Source of the DNA: Mesotaenium endlicherianum
Taxonomy: Eukaryota > Streptophyta > Zygnematophyceae > Zygnematales > Mesotaeniaceae
Length of the DNA: 31,192 nt
Assembly (NCBI GenBank): GCA_009602735.1
Contig: WELA01004442.1
Location: forward strand, 78,109 to 109,300
Reading direction: 5' to 3'
Position numbers and translations under genes: made by a program. Position 1 is the stretch's first letter. Each line of letters opens with the position of its first letter. The notes beneath the pieces are model-generated. The model did no database searches, was not told the DNA's origin, and worked only from the letters and a program-made list of their open reading frames with translations. Below are positions 31,049-31,192 of this stretch, piece after piece.

Positions 31049-31192
31049 CAAGAGCTAGAACATAGAAAGACATTGGAGAATCACTCTTGTACTTGCCAAA
31101 ATCCAGAAATATATTATTCAAGAAGCCATCTCTCTTTCAAGAAGCTACCACTTGTGTTCAAAGATCCTTGTCTTGAATAGATAAAGTATTAT

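Larger units (their letters stand above)
30740..31192 (+). mobile_element. LTR-like sequence running off the window
   Basis: The stretch has the look of a + strand LTR: AT-rich, a TATA-like box at 31041, a short inverted repeat just upstream, and no coding potential. Neither end can be fixed; the left end is not clearly TG and the right end is outside the window. The assignment rests on composition and the adjacent gypsy fragment, whose opposite orientation suggests a separate insertion. Confidence 0.35.

Noticed and set aside
1..31192. CRISPR arrays, bacterial operons, tRNA or rRNA genes
   Set aside because: No spaced direct-repeat arrays, no tRNA-like cloverleaf noticed by eye, and the spliced genes show the DNA is eukaryotic. 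A tRNA scan was not possible.

Overview
This window is nuclear DNA from a streptophyte, probably a streptophyte green alga or an early-diverging land plant. The evidence is four protein genes split by GT-AG introns, of which three have plant-type architecture: a SWAP70-like PH protein, a GTE-type bromodomain/NET protein with a plant-specific C-terminal coiled coil, and a trichome-birefringence-like (TBL) PC-esterase. A decayed Ty3/gypsy fragment is also present. The species cannot be fixed from the sequence alone. I joined the exons by hand, using intron phase and remembered family consensus, and no alignment was run.

Layout. (1) 1-3564, + strand: the 3' two thirds of a single-domain cyclophilin; its first exons lie left of the window. 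(2) 4373-15171, - strand: a complete ten-exon SWAP70-like gene, tail to tail with the cyclophilin. The 5' exons build the PH domain, the middle exons a coiled coil, and the last two a long Ala-rich tail. Its introns are packed with GC-rich simple repeats and a 72-bp tandem duplication. (3) 15172-17403: a spacer between divergent genes, holding one unidentified coding-like stretch on the - strand and possibly a 24-nt first coding exon of the next gene. (4) 17404-23646, + strand: a complete eight-exon BET/GTE gene. (5) 23647-25454: a spacer between convergent genes, with degenerate repeats of the end of the next gene. (6) 25455-28346, - strand: a complete three-exon TBL gene. (7) 28347-31192: AT-rich DNA without a recognisable gene, ending in a broken gypsy RNase H fragment and an LTR-like stretch that runs off the window.

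The four genes do not form an obvious pathway: protein folding, Rho/ROP signalling at membranes, acetyl-histone reading in the nucleus, and cell-wall polysaccharide acetylation in the Golgi. They look like ordinary neighbours. The most interesting points are a 5'-to-3' rise in exon GC in the three complete genes regardless of strand, a low-complexity insert next to the catalytic DxxH of the TBL protein, replacement of the bromodomain shelf Trp by His, the oversized SWAP70 tail, and an unidentified coding-like segment between the divergent genes. I found no evidence for a new multi-gene system.
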